64,000 nucleotides of DNA from Dasyornis broadbenti (Eukaryota; Chordata; Aves; Passeriformes; Dasyornithidae). Below, in pieces: positions 24,356 through 37,566 of this stretch; position 1 is the stretch's first letter, and each line of letters starts with the position of its first letter. Under the pieces are notes generated by a model that saw only the letters and a list, made by a program, of their open reading frames with translations, did not search any database and was not told the DNA's origin. Both the position numbers and the translations under genes were made by a program. The DNA is taken from assembly GCA_013397935.1 (NCBI GenBank), contig VZRN01006386.1, positions 893,586 through 957,585 of the forward strand, given 5' to 3'.

Positions 24356-27300
24356 GACCGTGGGGAGGCGGCGTTGGTGCCGAAGCCGTGAGGTTTTCCC
24401 AGAGAAAGCCCGAGCCGTGGGGCTGCTGCAGTGCCGGGAGTTGCTGCAATCCTCTCCTTGGCTGGAGGGGAGGGACAGAGGGCGGCGGCGGTGGAGCGGG
24501 GACGCTCGCACCGCTCCTGGGGTCACCTCATTAGAGGGCTGCGACCCAGCGGCTTAATTATTAACATCCGCGTCAGGATTCTTGACAGTGTAGTGCTGAG
24601 GTAGTAGCTCTGAAGTGTGAATTTCGGTGTACCTGAAAGGGGGAAAAATGGTGTTTTTGCTGGAGTTCGCCTGAATGTATGTGCTCCTTCCCGAGATGAT
24701 ACTTTTTAGCCGTTCAAACTTCCTGACGTATCCCCGTCAGGAGGGGACTCCAGGTTACTCGCAGGGATTGTGGCTAAACTGCAGCTTGCGACTCATTAGT
24801 CATTCTGCAAAAATTTGTGGTGAAAGTTACTTGAGTAACCCTTTAATCCGACTTCCCAAAATGCTCAGTGCCGTTGGGATTGATTATTAAACACTCATGT
24901 TTAGTTTTAACTATGCACATGAAGAGCTTGCGTTGTTCGGTTGTTGGGATTTTTTTTTCCTGTGGGTTTTTTTTCCTTCCCCCCCTCCCTTTTTTTTCTT
25001 TTTTTTTTTAATATATTTTGGGCAGAAGAACTTGCTTTGGGCACAGAAGAGTTTAGTCTGGCTGTGGAAAGATGCGTGCATAAAATTACATGCTAGACAT
25101 GTCGACTGAAAGTTATTGAGGAAACATGATTATAGCGTTGTCCTTTGAGGAAATTTCTGGTAAATTATTGCTCACCATCTTAAAGAGAGACAGCCCGGAA
25201 CCCACTTCTCTCCCCAAGCTGCTTACAGCGGTTTCGTGTTCTTGCAGTTCCGCTTTGGCGTCAGGCTCCGGTGCTGTCACCGAGGGCGTGTGTGGAGGGT
25301 GGGGCGGGGGCAGCAGATGACACTCCGGTGAGTGGCACACTCAGGGTTGGGTTCGCATGGAGAGCCGAGGCTGCTGGCCGAGTCTGCCTTGCCACTCGGT
25401 GACCCAGCCTAATGCCCGATAAACCATCGGACGAGTTGAATTAGCGTTGAATTGTTATGAAATGCGAGGAGGAAACAAAACGGAGAATCAGCTTTTCTCA
25501 TTCGGCAGATGTAATTTGTAATGGTTTGGTTTTGTTTGTTTTTTTTTTTCCTTCCTGGGGCCGTAAACAACTTGAGAAGATAGATATCTTTAAAAAAACA
25601 ATACTGCCATGGAGATGAATTGCAATACAGAATATTTGTCGTATACCTAAAAATGTAATGCTGTTGGTTAGAATTAAAATATTTTGGCTTAAAGGAAATC
25701 CTGGTTTTGCTGCTTGCTTTGAACGTGTGACTTTCTATAGAAGATGTGCAGTACTGAAATGTATGGCTGTAAGGAAGCTACAGATAGAGCATAAAGTGAT
25801 CAAAAAATAGGATTTACTTAAGGTAATTCTGTCACCTGTAAAGTGGTTTTGCTTGGATTTGTGCTCGTTTCTTTTCCCCATGTGCTATAAAAGGATGAGG
25901 AAAATGCAGCAAGGTAGCACTGCTGAAGGGACTTGTTTTGAAGGTCATGCTTTAGATGACTGGGAGTGCTGGCTGGCTGTCTCATGCCTTGTTTCATAAT
26001 AGGTAAAACTCACTAATCTCCCCAGAGATTGTTTCTAATGAACACAGTGTCACTGGTAGTCAAAAAATTTATTATTATTGCCTGGAAGCTGCTCCTGGAA
26101 TTTTTAAATACTTCTGGGTAATGAAGACACTGCTGAAGAGATCAGTGGAGAAGTGGCGTTTGCTTAGAGAAAAAGCAGTTTGATGAGAAATGAGAAGTGG
26201 ATCAAGTGGTGTCGTATTCTGTGCTGGCAGATCTGGGCAATTGTCTGTATGAATAAATCACAGTGAATGTTGAGGGGAATGAAAAGCAGGATTTGAGTCT
26301 TCGTCTTGCCTACCCATCAGACTCCTTGGAGAACCACGTCTGTCCAAGGAGTGCTGCTCCATGGTGACTTGTCAGCGCTGAGACCCTGGGGAATTGTCAT
26401 TTTACTGCCACCTGGTGCAGCTATTTTTGCAGTGGAACCATCTCTGACAGTGAGTTTTCCTGTTGGCTGTGTAAAGCCACTTGAAGGAGGGTAAAACGGT
26501 AGTGACGAAACTCCATGTCAGTGCTGATCATGTTGAAACCTAGGATGTGATTGTGTGTGTGTCCTACCACAGCCAATATGGTCATTATCGCAGCAGTCAG
26601 GAAGCAGGGCTGGCGTCTCATTGGTCTGTGTACTTACTTGACCAAAACCTGTATGCTCATATTGCTCCAAATTAACCAGAAGATAGCAGAAAGATTGAAC
26701 AGTATCAATTAAAATTCTTTGCCAACCTCTTTGTTAACTTGCTCTTTCTCGACTGATCACTGCATTTTTGACAAATGTGTCAGATGATCTTGCAAAATCT
26801 TTACTTCAGGCGGGTTGTGAAACTTCTCAGAGTTGGTTACTTGATGGACTTTTCCTGCGTGCTGTCAGACTCGTGCTTTTTGGTGCCAAGTGACTAAGGC
26901 AGCTGTGTCAAAAATGCCCTGAGGGCTGACATTCCAGACCTTTTACTGGAGTTGGTTATGTGTCCTGCTGTTAAAACCGCATTAATTGCTTCTTTTTGAG
27001 GAATTTGCATAGTAGAGGCTGGTAGCTTTCTCATAGGTAAAGCTTAAAGTGTATAATTCTCAAACTTGCCAAGAATAGGCCAAAGGCAGGGTGGGGGGAA
27101 GATATTGGCAAGAATGAACTTACTATGGCAACCAATTTTCTGTAAAAAGCACAGAATATAGAAGAAGTATGTATTTCATCAAAATAATGAGCATTTTATC
27201 TTGTTTGGCTTTCATGTTAATGTTTCTTGAAGTCCATTATGATTGATTGCCTTCCAAAAGCTTGAAACCGTCTTTGTCCCTCTCACAGGTTGTTGATTTG

Positions 27301-27576
27301 GCATTTTTTCCCTAGTACGTCTCTTTATTACATTTTCTATTACTCTACAGTAGAGATGCATAAGTAATTTTGAAGCAAGTAGGCATCCATTTACTTTCGA
27401 AATTTAAGCTTTTAAACTTCTTTTCAGGTATATCCATTTTTAATCCCTAATACATTTTTAACCAGCATGTTAACAGTTTATTTAGGAAGGTTTGCTGATT
27501 GTGTGCGTGAGCAGTCATGGGGATTAGTATTTGATGTTTCTGGTGTGTCATAGGCTGTGTTTATATGAGTGCCTAT

Positions 27577-27660
27577 CATGGAATCATAGCTGGAACAGGG
27601 ATCCCCACAGGGATCATTGGAGTCGAGCGCCTGGCCCTGCACAGGACAGTGCTTCATGTG
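27577..27660 (-). mobile_element. CR1 LINE 3' end fragment
   Basis: It begins with the reverse complement of the CR1 3' terminus (CATGGAATCATAG) and continues with the conserved 3' UTR read backward (CTGGCCCTGCACAGGACA near 27630). It is short and truncated. Confidence 0.7.
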
Positions 27661-30600
27661 GTTTACGGAAGAATTTGTGCCTGTGAGTGCAGTTGACAAA
27701 AATTCCTAGTGTGGTTACCCCTGTTATGCCGTGTTCTGACCTCACAAAGATATATTTAGATGGTTTTATCAGTTCGCAGTTGTATCCCTTTATGTAAGTA
27801 AACACTCTTTATGTGATTAAGAAACAGAAGAGAAAAAAAAAAAGAGATGATGATAGACTGAAATACAGGCTCTTCTGCGGTTTTAGTACAGACTGGAGAA
27901 GTCACTAACCAGAAGTTGGAGAATAAATGTCAGACCTGTCCAGTCACAGTTTGCTTTTGCATAGGAAGCACTGACAGGCATCCTGGGCTCGATCCTCCGC
28001 TTTGCCTGTATCTTGCTCGCTGATTTCCTTGGACATTTTAGGATTTAAAAGGTGACTAAGTGTAAACCTCCCTGAGTCTCCAGATCGTGTAAAACCCAGA
28101 GAAAAGACCGGATCGTTAAACTGTGTTGTGATGTACAGTGCAGAAGAATGATTGAATTGGTGTCTCATGAGAGGCAATTAGCATTTAAGTAAGGAAAAGA
28201 ATCCCAGTTTGTGATGGGTGTGGTGCTGAGATTTTTAAAGGGAGAATTGATGAAACAGTTTCCATCAGCAGTTGGTTAAGAAAGCTTTGTTGTTTGGGAG
28301 AAATACACCAGTAAGAGTTGAAAAGCATTTAATTTGGAACTAGTTTTGTTCGTCTTTGTAAATAACTTAGGAAATTTAGCAGCTGCTTCATCTTAAGCAC
28401 ACTCAGACGAGTTAGTCTGAGAGTGAATTGACCAAATCACTTCAATTGTAAGTCAGCTATCTAACTCAGATGAGCAAAAAATCTTCACTTGTGGGTGGGA
28501 ATGACTAATTTTCCTGTAAAAGGGTAATTCTCGGAGGCTCAGTGGCTCAATGAACCACGGGATTATTTGCATGGGGTTTACGGGAGAAGCACGGTGGTGT
28601 CGAAGGTTTGTGTGCCCCACCGCCGTGTGGGATGCGCAGCCTCCTGCCGCATCCTGCGGCTCCTGCCCGAGTTTCTTGCCGGGAACATCCTGCGCCGTCC
28701 CGGGACAGTTCGGAGGTGGCTGAAGCGGTGTCTGTGCTCCAAGCCTTGTGCTGGTGCAGCTCTTTGTGCAGCTGAGTAGGGAACTGAATTGAGGAACTAA
28801 GTGGGTTGAGAAATAACCATTTCTGTTTTCTTGTCTCCAGGGTTATAATGTAACATAATATAACACAGTGAGCCCTGCTCTGACGGGAGGCCTGGGAAAG
28901 GGTGGAATTCTTTCATCTGAGTTTAAGGAGAGCTGCTGCTGAATGCCAAACTGTACCCCCTGAATTTAGTGCTGGTTTATCTTACTCGAGCAATTACATT
29001 TTTAAATCTGGTATTTGAATGTTAGAAACTGCTAATGGAAAGCTGTCTTTGGGATGGAAATCCTTGTTGCAAACTTTTTTATTTGAATAAAAACAATTTA
29101 AAACCATGCAAAACAGCCTTAAGTTGATTACTCAAACCATTCTCAAGCTTTGTGGACGCTCACTTTGGTGTGCAGGTAACAGGTAGAGAAGGTGCTACTC
29201 GGATTTAGGAATCTCTAATCGGGTTAGATGCTTATCTGCTGTTAACAAAAATGGGAGTTAGCTGCCTAACCGGCTTAGAGATCCTTTACAAAATCCTCCT
29301 GGTACTTATATGCATCTTTAGCTGCCTAAAGCTGCTGGAGAAATTGTTCCCTTTTCCATAAACTTGATAGGCTAGAATGAGATCTGTATCTTAGGTTTTT
29401 ACGGCTTTGAAGGAAGACAATGAACTTCTCTGCTTACAACTCTACTGATTTTTCTGAACTTTAAATGAATTACTCAGAAAGATGAAGAACTTCTCCTGTA
29501 ATTGTGAATTACACCTGAAACCAAAACCGGTTAAAGGCAAAAGTATTTTTCATGGACTTACTTTTTAAAATGTAGGTTTTGCATTCTTCAACATGTGTTT
29601 AGCTTAGTACTGTAGGTTCAAAGGCAGATCCCAGAATTCTGACGTGAATATTCACAATATGAATTTGGTTTGAATTGACTTTTGAGTAACCACATAGCGC
29701 TTGCAGGGAAATATGGCTTGAGATGGCTGGGAAGTTTACCATCCCAGTTGTGTTCCCCATCACACAAAGGCAGCAGCTTGGGGAAGTCAAATCGAAAACC
29801 AGTTTATTTTTAACCCAAAAGGACAGCGGTCGTCAGGGGTAGGTTGTAACTTCATCAGCCACACCAGGTTACACTGTTATTGCTTTTGAAGCATAGTTTT
29901 TAGTAGTGTGCTTTGTGTCTAACATGGGCCGGAAGACAAAGCAGAGGTAGAATTTTGATGACCTGAGGTATCAGGTGCTTAAAGGATGGTTTTGTTAGTT
30001 GACTAAATAATGAGTGCTCTCTGTGCAGACATAAAGGTGGTTGGAATATGGTTAAGGCAGGATTAATTACTGGTTTTAAGATAAAACTGGAAGAGATACC
30101 AGGAGCAGATGAGTTGTCTCATTTGTGGAAATTACAGTTATCTGCATTTTGAATAGGTTTACTTAAATCATAAGTTTTATTTCAAATACAGCACAAAAGC
30201 AAGTAGTAAGAGAGTGTCTGTCCTGCAGACTTTCTCTCTTTAAATGCCCGCTGAAAGCATCAGCCAGGTTTGCAATGTGTTATATCCATTCTTTATTACC
30301 AGAGCTAGCACTGATCAAAGTACTGAGTAGCTGGGAGGAAGGTGGTTCCTTATCCACTTCCTTGGCTTTCTAGTCATTGTGGGCAGATAACAGAGCAGCT
30401 GAAATGAACCCCACAACACACAGCAGACATGGAAGGGTCATGCTGGGTCAGTAGCTGCCCTTGCTGCCTTGGTTACAGAAAGTGTCAAAGCAATTCAGGC
30501 CCTGGGGTGTACCTCGTAGTGCATGAGGTTGCCCAGACTCCTGCCTCTGGCAGAGCAGTGCTGGTTCTGTCTGGCCCTGCCTGTGGGAGCCCTGTGGATG

Positions 30601-33600
30601 AAGGTGGGAACCAGACCTGCAGTGCTGGGCTGCAGCAGCAGCAGTGTGCTGGTACATGAAAGCTGAAGCTGGATGACAGATGGGCTCTGCTGTGGCCTGC
30701 ACCGTGTGAGCCTTCCCTCTTCTCCTGTACCGTTCCTGGTGTTTATGCAGCACAGTGGCAGCACATCATCGAGAGATGGGAGCTGGCTGAAAGCTAATTG
30801 CTGCTTTATTGTACGGTCTTTATCGTCCTCCAGCTCCCTGAACTGATTCACCACAATCAAATCAGTGCAAAGGTAGATGGGACTGTGCAGTTTATGCAGG
30901 GGAAGGAATAAATTACAAGAATGAGTCAGCTATGACTGAAACTGTTTTAAACTGCCGTGGAACTGTGCTCCCCAACTTCTAATTGAGGTGATGAATGACA
31001 ATTAATTTTGTTCCAAGAAATATTTCTCTGCTGGCACTCAGTTAAACCCCTTCTCTTGATTCTTTATAATTTACTGTTCATTCAAGCTGAAGCCTGTCAA
31101 GTGAAAACTGAAGTTCTTAAATCAGAAGCTGGCACCTCTGGGTTATTCCTAACAAATTTACAATGTCATCACTCTAAAGCTTGAACTGACCTTAGAATGA
31201 CATGAATTTTTTGTGTTAACAAACTGGGAAAAACAGGTCACATCTGCTACCACAGGCCCTCAAATACTGGCATAATTAACTTTAATATTCATTTTTATAG
31301 CAAGTTGAGATCTTACCTTGGGTTGTCAGCGTGAAATCTCAATTACTAAAAAAACCCCTGAAACCAACAACCCAAACCATTTTTACTGTTAAACAAAGAA
31401 ACAAAACTTCTTTCATCACAAGTTCTTTGTTTTGGGCTTGTTTTCTTTTCATGAGCACTCAGGGACACCTTCACAGATGTCTAGTGTGGCTGCAGATATG
31501 CCAGTATAGAATGGTAATATAAGAATGATGTACTAATTTATAGAGACACTGCCATCATTTAAACTGCCTTATGTAGGCATGGTGTGCATGTGGAGCACTG
31601 TTGCTTTCTCATCCCTGTGGAAAACTATGACCAAACTCAAGTAGTCTATACCAGTAGAAGAACTGGAATATCCACTCAACCTGGGGTTGAGTTTACAGAA
31701 TATTTTTCATAATGGCCAGAGGGCTTTTCTTGAATATGCCTGGTTCTTCTATAGAAACACTTAGAAGAATTCAAATATGAAACTGAACATTCTTTCACCC
31801 AGTCCAAGGATTTAATTTTAACAGGTAAAAAGAAAATGTTTAAGTCTAACTTGCAGTGAATTCAGTACGTGCACAGTATTTAAATATTTTCTCAATCAAA
31901 CCCAGAGCTTTTGTGAGAGACACTTGCAAATACCTTAAAACACAGACAGGGCTTGGATGATCTGATGATTTACTGGTAGCTGACTTATTTTAAAATGGCT
32001 GAAAAAATAGGTTACTCTCTAGCTGAAGGTTTGGGGATTTGAGCAGTTTGATTTGGGTTTGGAAGTATTCTGTTTGAGGCAGTGGTGAGCTGATTATATC
32101 TCTTACATTTCTAAGTATTGTGTCAAGCAGGAATTTCACCGAAGGTGGTTTTAATGAAGTTTAAAGTAAGTTTTTACCATTGAACGACTTTGTAAAGATA
32201 ACTTGATGCAAAGATAACTCGATGCAGACTTTGTGGGTGTTGCTGCAATATTTCTAAGCACCAGTATAAAGTCAACAAAGCTTCTGTTTCATAGATGTTA
32301 TTTTAAATAGCGCACCTTAAAAGGTGACGTTCTGGTAGCTTTTCTGCCGGAAGAGCTAGAGGGAGGGGAACACCTGAAATTAGTCCAAATGGTGACAGGA
32401 AACACAGTGTAATTTTGAAGATTCTGGAATTCTGTGCCTCAGAACTTAGCATTCAGCAGTAAATGAAAGATCTCTTTAGTCTTAACAGCACAGTTGAAAG
32501 CTGACATCAGTAGTGTGGGACAGCAATCAAGTAGGCAATTAGGGAGAGGGAGTTTTGAGTTCTTATGAAGCTTTTAGGAACTTGAATGCAGTAGGGATTT
32601 CCCCACCGTTTTGTTACAGCTCTTGGCAAGTTAACTTCTGGAGTTTCAAGGGAATATGACTGTGCTGAGCAGTGCCTTTAAATGTTGGGAATTATCTGAT
32701 CACTTAGAGAAGCAAGACTCTGCATAACAAAAACCCGCTGCCATGCAGGTGGTAGCAGTCTGAGAAATTTAAATGTAGTGCTCATAGATCCCTCAGATAG
32801 CTGCAGGGGCTGTCTGCATTGCACTCGCAGGAGTTGGCTTCAGTGATGATCTGCTTGTCTGCTGGCAGGTTTGTAGGATGGTGCTCTCACCTAATGAAGT
32901 CTGACTCGCCTCAGTTGAGACACGGTGCAGGAATGTGGTCACTTGTGGCTGATGCTGGAGAAGAACCCTGCTGGAACATGTTTCCTCTGCTTGGTTGTGG
33001 TGGTGACTTGGATGAGGTCAGAGACTGCAAGCGGAGTCTTGCTTTGCTGTTTCCCTCTGCTGCCATCCCTTGTGTGGGGTGCACGATGACTTCATGGCCT
33101 TTGTGCAGAGCTGAGTGCGCTGCGAGGCTTGCGCCTCATACCAAGCTCCACTGATACACGGCTCTGAAAGAAGTCTCCACAAACACTTATTTGTGAACTT
33201 GAAGTACTAAATTATTTATTTTTGTTGTTGTTACTGCCATATCACAAATGATCAAATAGAAGGGGAAGGGGTGACAGGTGAAAGTTCATTACAGAGATTG
33301 TCTGGCAAATGTATATAGAGAAAATAATGTCTTTTTTTTTTAATTAATTTGTATTTGCTGAGGGTTCCTCTCTTGTGTGGTAATAGAATAGCAAGTCATT
33401 CCATGTTCTTGAAGTGTGGAAAAACTGAGAAACCAGGATAATTCACAGAAGTTGAAAATAAGAGATTGAAAAAGGGATTGCACAAAGTGAGATTAGGTTC
33501 AATTACGTAAGTAAGCATTGCTCAAATGCAAGTCTGGCGCTCTAAAACTTTATTACAGGGGAGCATTACTAGAGAAATGCCTCACTGTACCATTCATTCT

Positions 33601-33604
33601 GTTG

Positions 33605-33725
33605 GATGTGGGTTGTTTTTTTGGTGTGTTTTTCGAGTTGTTTGTTTGTTTGTTTTCTGGTTTGGGTTTTCTTTTTTTTTGTCGAGGTTTTTTGGTGTTA
33701 CCTTTGGGGTTTTTTTTTTTAAACA
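33605..33725. repeat. T/G-rich simple sequence
   Basis: Runs of T interrupted by G, including (GTTT)n near 33640 and two poly(T) stretches. It translates into low-complexity Phe/Gly peptides that should not be taken as coding. Confidence 0.75.
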
Positions 33726-36700
33726 AAAATGTCCTGAAGATAACTAGTGGGAGACAGAATGTGAAGTTACTTTGGCATTTATTCAAACTCTTTATAGTTC
33801 TTTATGCCTTGGGCTGTGTTTTAGGAAAATATATGCACATCCTTCCCTAGTCTTGCTATATTTACTTGGAACTTGAAATTCCGTGCCTGAGTTTCACTGG
33901 TGTCCTTTGGTATTAAAATACTGGAAGACTAGAATTTCTCCCGAAGCTAAGTAATATGCTGAAAGATGTCTCAAAGCAGGTATATGCAAATTATTAAAAC
34001 TCATGCGAAAACAAACATCAACTGCTGTGAATTTCAGTGCACTTCTTGGTGCTTTGAGTAACGTGTTGCTATCGTGGTTACTTTCCTGCAACTGGAGCAT
34101 TGTTTCAGGCTGTCTGTGCTGGCTGAAGAACACAGAAAACATTGACTGTTTCCAGTGGTAACCACTGGGTGCGACATGATCCTGCAGAAGTACAGCACTG
34201 ATATCTGTTTAATATTTTCCTGTTCTTAAGGTTTTCTTAATTACTGTTGTATAAAAGTGGATTTGTGTAAAATTCTGAGGGCTAAAAAGAGATTTAGCTG
34301 TGCGTAGTTAGAAAATAAACAGTGTTCAAGCTCTTTAGAGCTGGAAATAGCACAGACTCGTTATAACAGCCTGGGGCTCTCAACATCATCTAGTTCCAAA
34401 GTTGTGTTGTTGCTCAATCGAGAAATCTCTTGACTCACTGAGCAGAGCTGAGCTATTAAGACAACTGATGCATCTCACAGGAGGTTAGAAGGACTCCATA
34501 TGGCCTGTGATGTGTTAAGTAGCTAAAACAGTTGTTTTCAGAAGCAGTAGTGTCACTACTGCACGTGCTGTTGCTGGCACTGTCAGAAGTGGTGCTGCAT
34601 CTACAGCTGCTGTAAGGGATATCAGGCCCTAAACTGAAGTTATATGGGCAGGTCTGAGTCTGCCCTAGCACCAGGTAAAGTCTCTGCAAAGAAAGAAAGG
34701 TGATTATGTCTGTTAGATACCTGAATTACAGCTTGGCTTTGCCAGATTCCTGATAGTTTAGTCCTGAACCAGTAGGGTGGTAGGTGTGATACCTGCAGAT
34801 AATGGGGATTATCATATCTTTTGTCACCCCCAGTAAGTAAATGGACTTGTAATGCTTGGGTTTGGCAGTCAGATAATGTAGATGTGGTACTCAGCCCACT
34901 TAGAAAATACAGCCTAACTCCTCAGTAAAGTATTTGCATGGAAAGGCCATGGCTTCTGTCAGACTTGAAGAAGGTGGAAAAGTTGGGTGTTTTACCTTGG
35001 GCCTGCACAAATGATTAGATTGGTTCAGCTGCTTGTGGATCTACAGCCTGGAACAGGGTTGAGACTGGGCGTATTTGCTTGTGGTGGTGATATCATTTCA
35101 CTGTGCTTTGTGTGATGGGACCCCTGTCATCTTGCCAGACTTGTACCTTTTCTGCTGAGAAGTTCTACTAAGTCTAATACTAGATGGGGATTTTTCTGCT
35201 CAGGATCCCTGTGTTGTTTGCTGCAGAGGATTGCAGTGTGTTGAAGGATTTTGTTAAGTGTTTGAAATGAAGCCTTTGCAAAAGGTGTGTCATTGTGTTC
35301 AGAAGAGTCCCAGGTCAAGTATCCTGGATGCCTTAGAGGTGTTGAATACTCACAGCTTAGTCAGCTGGGGGCTGTGACAGATGAGCTGTGTGGTGCTGCA
35401 CATCCTGAAAAATCAAGCTTGGGCTGAGCTTTGGACAGTCCAGGGTTTGTTGGCTGTTCCTAGGAGGGAGGCAGTCACCCTATGGTCTCTGGAGTTCCCA
35501 GGATCATAGGTCAGATAGCACGTCATTTGTTGTTTAGTGAGACGTGCTGTAGAGGACAGGGCAGATAAGCCCTGATGTTAATGCTGAGCTCCATGGAACA
35601 GCACAAAACAGGGGACAGCTCCTTCTCCAGTGTTTCTGTGTCTATTGAAAGGGAAATGTAGAAAAACAGTATATTTATCTGGTTTTAGTGGCAGTTGAAA
35701 GAGGAGATAAAGTTTCTTCGAAGTCTGTGTGACAAACCAATGCTTTCTTAACAGTTCAGCTTAAGTGATCGCACTGACCATGAGTGTTTTTGTCTTTGAG
35801 GTATTGAACAAAACTACTTAAAATTAGAACAGAAAATTCATAGCTAACTGAGAATAGAATATTAAATAAAGTGGATCTGGCCTGAGCATATACAAAGACA
35901 AATATGCACATGGTACATGAGGAAGAACAGGCACTTTTCTGGGAGGCCATTTTTTCTAGGAGTGGCTTTGTATTTCAGTCCAGAAATACACCCCGTCCCG
36001 CCCACACACATACACCCGTTTGGAGTTAATGATTATGGGTCAAATAAGAGAAAAAATATTACTGATTATTTTCCTGCTGCTTTCTTACTAAATTCTTAGT
36101 AGTTTAGTGTTTAACTTGTTGAGGAGTAAAACAAAGTAAGACTGATCAAGCCGTAAGAGACCAAGGGTCGGTCTAGCTCAGGTGTCTGGTGGTGGCTGTA
36201 AAAAAGAAAAGAGCAGCAAGTACAAGGTGTACTTCTCAGTCCACCTTCCTGTCTTCTCTGTGACCTCAGGGCCTGAGGCAGTACAATCAGTACAAATGGT
36301 TGTATTTCATTTGGTTTTTCTGATCTTCCAATAATCATTTACACTCTTGCCACATGAAAGTGTCTTCGACAGTGAGTTCCCTATGTGACTTCAGTGTAGT
36401 CTTTGTAGCCTTCTTATTCACTGTGAATTATTTGTGGAGCTTGTACATTGTTATACCTCTGGGTAGTGAACAGTTTGATAAGCACCGCTCTAGAGGGGCA
36501 CACCGTGTTCATGTTACGCCTTGTACTGTGCACCCTGCATTCTCACAGCTGTGGGAGAAAGAGGGGTTGATCCATTTTCTCCCTCAGTAAAAGCTGAAGA
36601 TAGGTCACAGAACCTTTGGTACAACAAAGGTGTACTCATACTATTCCAAGTCTTGCGTATATGGGAGACCTCTCCTTTTTTTTCATTTCTTTTCAGGGTT

Positions 36701-37422
36701 TTTTTTTCTTTTTTCCTTCCTAGTAATAACTGCATTTCTACTTTCATTATTATTAATTTCCTTTTTTGCATTTGGAGGAAAAAAAACGAACCCAAGTTCA
36801 TGTTCTCTTCTGTCTGCTGAGATACGAATACCAGCAATGCAGCTGGCGAGTATTGTCAGCCTTTCTTCCAAGGAACAGCCGAGTGAAATTGTCAGAAACT
36901 GATTGTGTGCTTTAAAATTTGGCTCTGCCTGGTACATAGTTGGAAGGTGTGAGAATGAAAGTATAAAAGCTTGAAACTTAATTAAAAAATAACTGACCTT
37001 ATCATATAGCAATTTATTCTATACTCTTCAGCTCACCTTACTAGCAGAACAAAAAAGGTTTCTCAGCCTGCCTTTGCCAAACTGAGGGCTCAGATTCTAA
37101 TTATTATATAGTCAAGTGTTTAAAGGGGATCTAAATGAGAAGTGAAAACTACTGGCTAATTTAGACTCACCTTGAAAAGCTGTATAACTTTCCTAAGCTG
37201 CAGATGGAAACTTCACATTTGTGCCAGCTTGCTGATGAAACCCCAAACTATATGTGTATGAATTAGAGGCAGATTAGCTTCTGTTTCTTTGGGTGTGCAG
37301 GTAACCTTGGTTTTTAGGCTACTAACCTGCATAGTCTTCATTTGAAAGTAGTTTGCATTTTTAATGAGGTCAAGAACTTGCTGTGAAGAAAGCTAAAAAT
37401 CTTTTTTTATTTATTTCTAGAT

Positions 37423-37566
37423 ATGAGAAATGAGTGTTGGACGCAGAAGATTAAAGCTGCTGGGAATTCTGATGATGGTAAACATTTTTATTTATGTGAT
37501 TGTGGAAGTCTCAAAGAGTGGCAGCCAAGACAAGAATGCAAAAGGCCGTGTTGTTATACCACGTAG
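37423..37566 (+). promoter_or_regulatory. Overlapping upstream ORF at the B3GNT2 start
   Basis: The exon begins ATATGAGAAATGAGTG: an ATG three bases into the exon precedes the B3GNT2 start by seven bases and lies in another frame. That frame stays open for 47 codons, overlapping the main CDS, and stops with TAG at 37564-37566. Leaky scanning would be needed to reach the B3GNT2 start. No recognisable peptide is encoded; any effect is regulatory inference. Confidence 0.4.

Larger units (their letters stand above)
22700..24620 (+). promoter_or_regulatory. B3GNT2: CpG island, likely B3GNT2 promoter and 5' non-coding exon
   Basis: Both flanks of the 807-base N gap are strongly CpG- and GC-rich: about 22700-23152 and about 24000-24620, with runs such as GAGCGGCGAGAGCGAGGCGC near 24230. 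The next gene downstream on the plus strand is B3GNT2, whose coding exon starts right after a splice acceptor, so an upstream non-coding exon is required. Placing promoter and exon 1 here is inference; the true start site may lie in the unsequenced gap. An ATTT tetranucleotide run (24328-24355) sits inside the island. Confidence 0.65.
24621..37420 (+). other. B3GNT2: Probable B3GNT2 5' intron
   Basis: AT-rich DNA between the CpG island and the acceptor (TTATTTCTAG) at 37420. I see no convincing coding exon. It holds a minus-strand CR1 3' fragment at 27577-27660, a small CpG-richer patch at about 28560-28760 and T/G-rich simple sequence at 33600-33725. The intron status follows from the splice acceptor and the missing 5' UTR exon. 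Confidence 0.6.

Noticed and set aside
24597..24607. let-7-like 11-mer TGAGGTAGTAG
   Set aside because: The bases after it diverge from let-7 and no complementary arm able to form a precursor hairpin is visible downstream.
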